Origin: Bacteroidales bacterium
Lineage (GTDB): Bacteria > Bacteroidota > Bacteroidia > Bacteroidales > UBA932
Assembly: GCA_017559545.1 (NCBI GenBank)
Contig: JAFYRK010000001.1
Span: 1-64,000 of the forward strand
DNA: 64,000 bases
Reading direction: 5' to 3'
Position numbers and translations under genes: made by a program. Each line of letters starts with the position of its first letter. The stretch's first letter is position 1. The notes under the pieces were generated by a model. That model had not been told where the DNA came from, ran no database searches, and worked only from the letters and a program-made list of their open reading frames with translations. This document shows positions 63,137-64,000 of this stretch, piece by piece.

Positions 63137-64000
63137 CTAGAACGGGAAGAGGAGCGGAAGGACAATGACCATCACGACTCCCATCAGAATCTGGAGCGGG
63201 AGACCCACTTTCACATAGTCCATGAACGTGTACTGGCCGGCCGACATTACGAGAGCATTTGGCGGTGTCGAGAACGGCGAGGCGAAGCACATGCTGGCCG
63301 CTACGGTCACTGCAAACATGTATGGTACAGGGCTCACACCCATCTGCATGGCACACTGAAGTGCGATAGGAGCCATAAGGACTGCGGTTACTGTGTTGCT
63401 TATGAAGATGGTCATCAATGATGTTGCTGCATAGATTCCCGCAAGGAGTACACGCGGACCACTGCTGCCCAAGCCTGTCACAATAGCACCGGAAATCATC
63501 TCTGACACACCGGTCTTCTCGAGAGCGATGGACATAGGAAGCATAGCGGCAAACAGCACGATAGTCTGCCAGTTGATGGTCTTGTAAGCTGCTTCAACAC
63601 TGCGCACGCAACCTGTAATCACCATCATGACTGCAGCCAAAAGTACAGCTGTCACCGGAGCAACCGGTATGCTGTCGACTACCATCATGACAATCATTCC
63701 AATCATTATAAGAGCAGCAACAGGCGCCTTATAGTCCAAAGTTACCTTGGCCGCAGCCTCAAGAGGCTCGCCGAGAACAACCCAGTTTGACGACTCGCTC
63801 TTCATTCTTGCGATATCCTTCCATGCACCCTGTACAAGAAGAACATCACCGTCCTGCATCTTCTGGCTGCCAAGGTCATTGAGGATATAATCCTGCTTTC
63901 TTCTGATACCCAACACATTGACACTGAACTTGCTGCGGAAGCCCGCCTCTATGATGGTCCTGTTGATCATGGACGATGTCGGCATGATAAGTATCTCTGC
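63137..64000 (-). CDS. SLC13/DASS-type anion permease with RCK_C domain, partial
   Basis: Open to the window edge at its 5' end. The visible part begins with the end of one RCK_C/TrkA-C domain (FSVNVLGIRRKQDYI, QDGDVLLVQG), then about seven TM helices with SNTVTAVLMAPIA and ASPFSTPPNALVM, the ion-binding loops of divalent-anion:Na+ symporters. The two-part form with RCK_C inserts is common in bacteria; substrates include sulfate or dicarboxylates. Convergent with the CDF gene, 24 bp apart. Confidence 0.88.
   Translation of the reverse strand, partial: AEILIMPTSSMINRTIIEAGFRSKFSVNVLGIRRKQDYILNDLGSQKMQDGDVLLVQGAWKDIARMKSESSNWVVLGEPLEAAAKVTLDYKAPVAALIMIGMIVMMVVDSIPVAPVTAVLLAAVMMVITGCVRSVEAAYKTINWQTIVLFAAMLPMSIALEKTGVSEMISGAIVTGLGSSGPRVLLAGIYAATSLMTIFISNTVTAVLMAPIALQCAMQMGVSPVPYMFAVTVAASMCFASPFSTPPNALVMSAGQYTFMDYVKVGLPLQILMGVVMVIVLPLLFPF

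Noticed and set aside
1..64000. CRISPR array or cas genes
   Set aside because: No regularly spaced direct repeats or recognisable Cas proteins seen.

Overview
The window looks like chromosome of an uncultured, gut-type member of the Bacteroidales (Bacteroidota). The support is: -7 promoter boxes of the TAnnTTTG type; many exported or lipoprotein genes with Fibrobacter-type (FISUMP), Big2, GLUG and M64-peptidase modules; Bacteroidales-style DUF3109 and U32 genes; and a mreBCD-mrdA-rodA cluster. GC content appears moderate in the housekeeping parts and visibly lower between about 24 and 36 kb. I cannot name a genus.

Layout. 0-2.1 kb: an edge-truncated ORF, a strong hairpin, and a PIF1-like helicase gene whose last ~70 codons are out of frame after a run of six G. 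2.2-12.7 kb: a compact minus-strand operon (order of transcription: secreted/TM vWA protein, large tubulin-like GTPase, two-TM vWA protein, membrane transglutaminase-like protein, lipoprotein HExxH peptidase). This is the most unusual gene set in the window and may be an undescribed envelope machine. 12.7-24 kb: ordinary chromosomal genes (PrsW-like protease, aminopeptidase P, HemW-like radical SAM protein, DUF3109, a catalytically empty M16-like protein, a TPR protein, a U32 hydroxylase-type protein).

24-36 kb is an accessory region. Two broken copies of the 3' end of the lipoprotein gene at 36.0-37.3 kb lie at 24.0 and 30.1 kb. Between and beside them are a small outer-membrane-type protein with a C-tract in its promoter spacer, FISUMP and SLH-domain surface proteins, a fossil of a phage BRO-type antirepressor, a DUF2971 gene, a large coiled-coil lipoprotein with a long structured leader, and a HigBA-type toxin-antitoxin pair.

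37.4-54.5 kb is core: prmC-ddl-PBP1A, topA, an Lrp/AsnC regulator, ispD, the cell-shape operon mreB-mreC-mreD-mrdA-rodA, ahcY, a candidate small RNA with a consensus promoter and terminator, comF and tRNA-Leu(UAA). 54.5-60.7 kb holds two very large surface lipoproteins (Big2 repeats; M64 metallopeptidase) separated by a 52-codon Gly/Cys-rich peptide gene. 60.7-64 kb has an exported nitroreductase, a DUF1295 membrane protein, a CDF metal transporter and the 3' part of an SLC13-type permease cut by the window edge.
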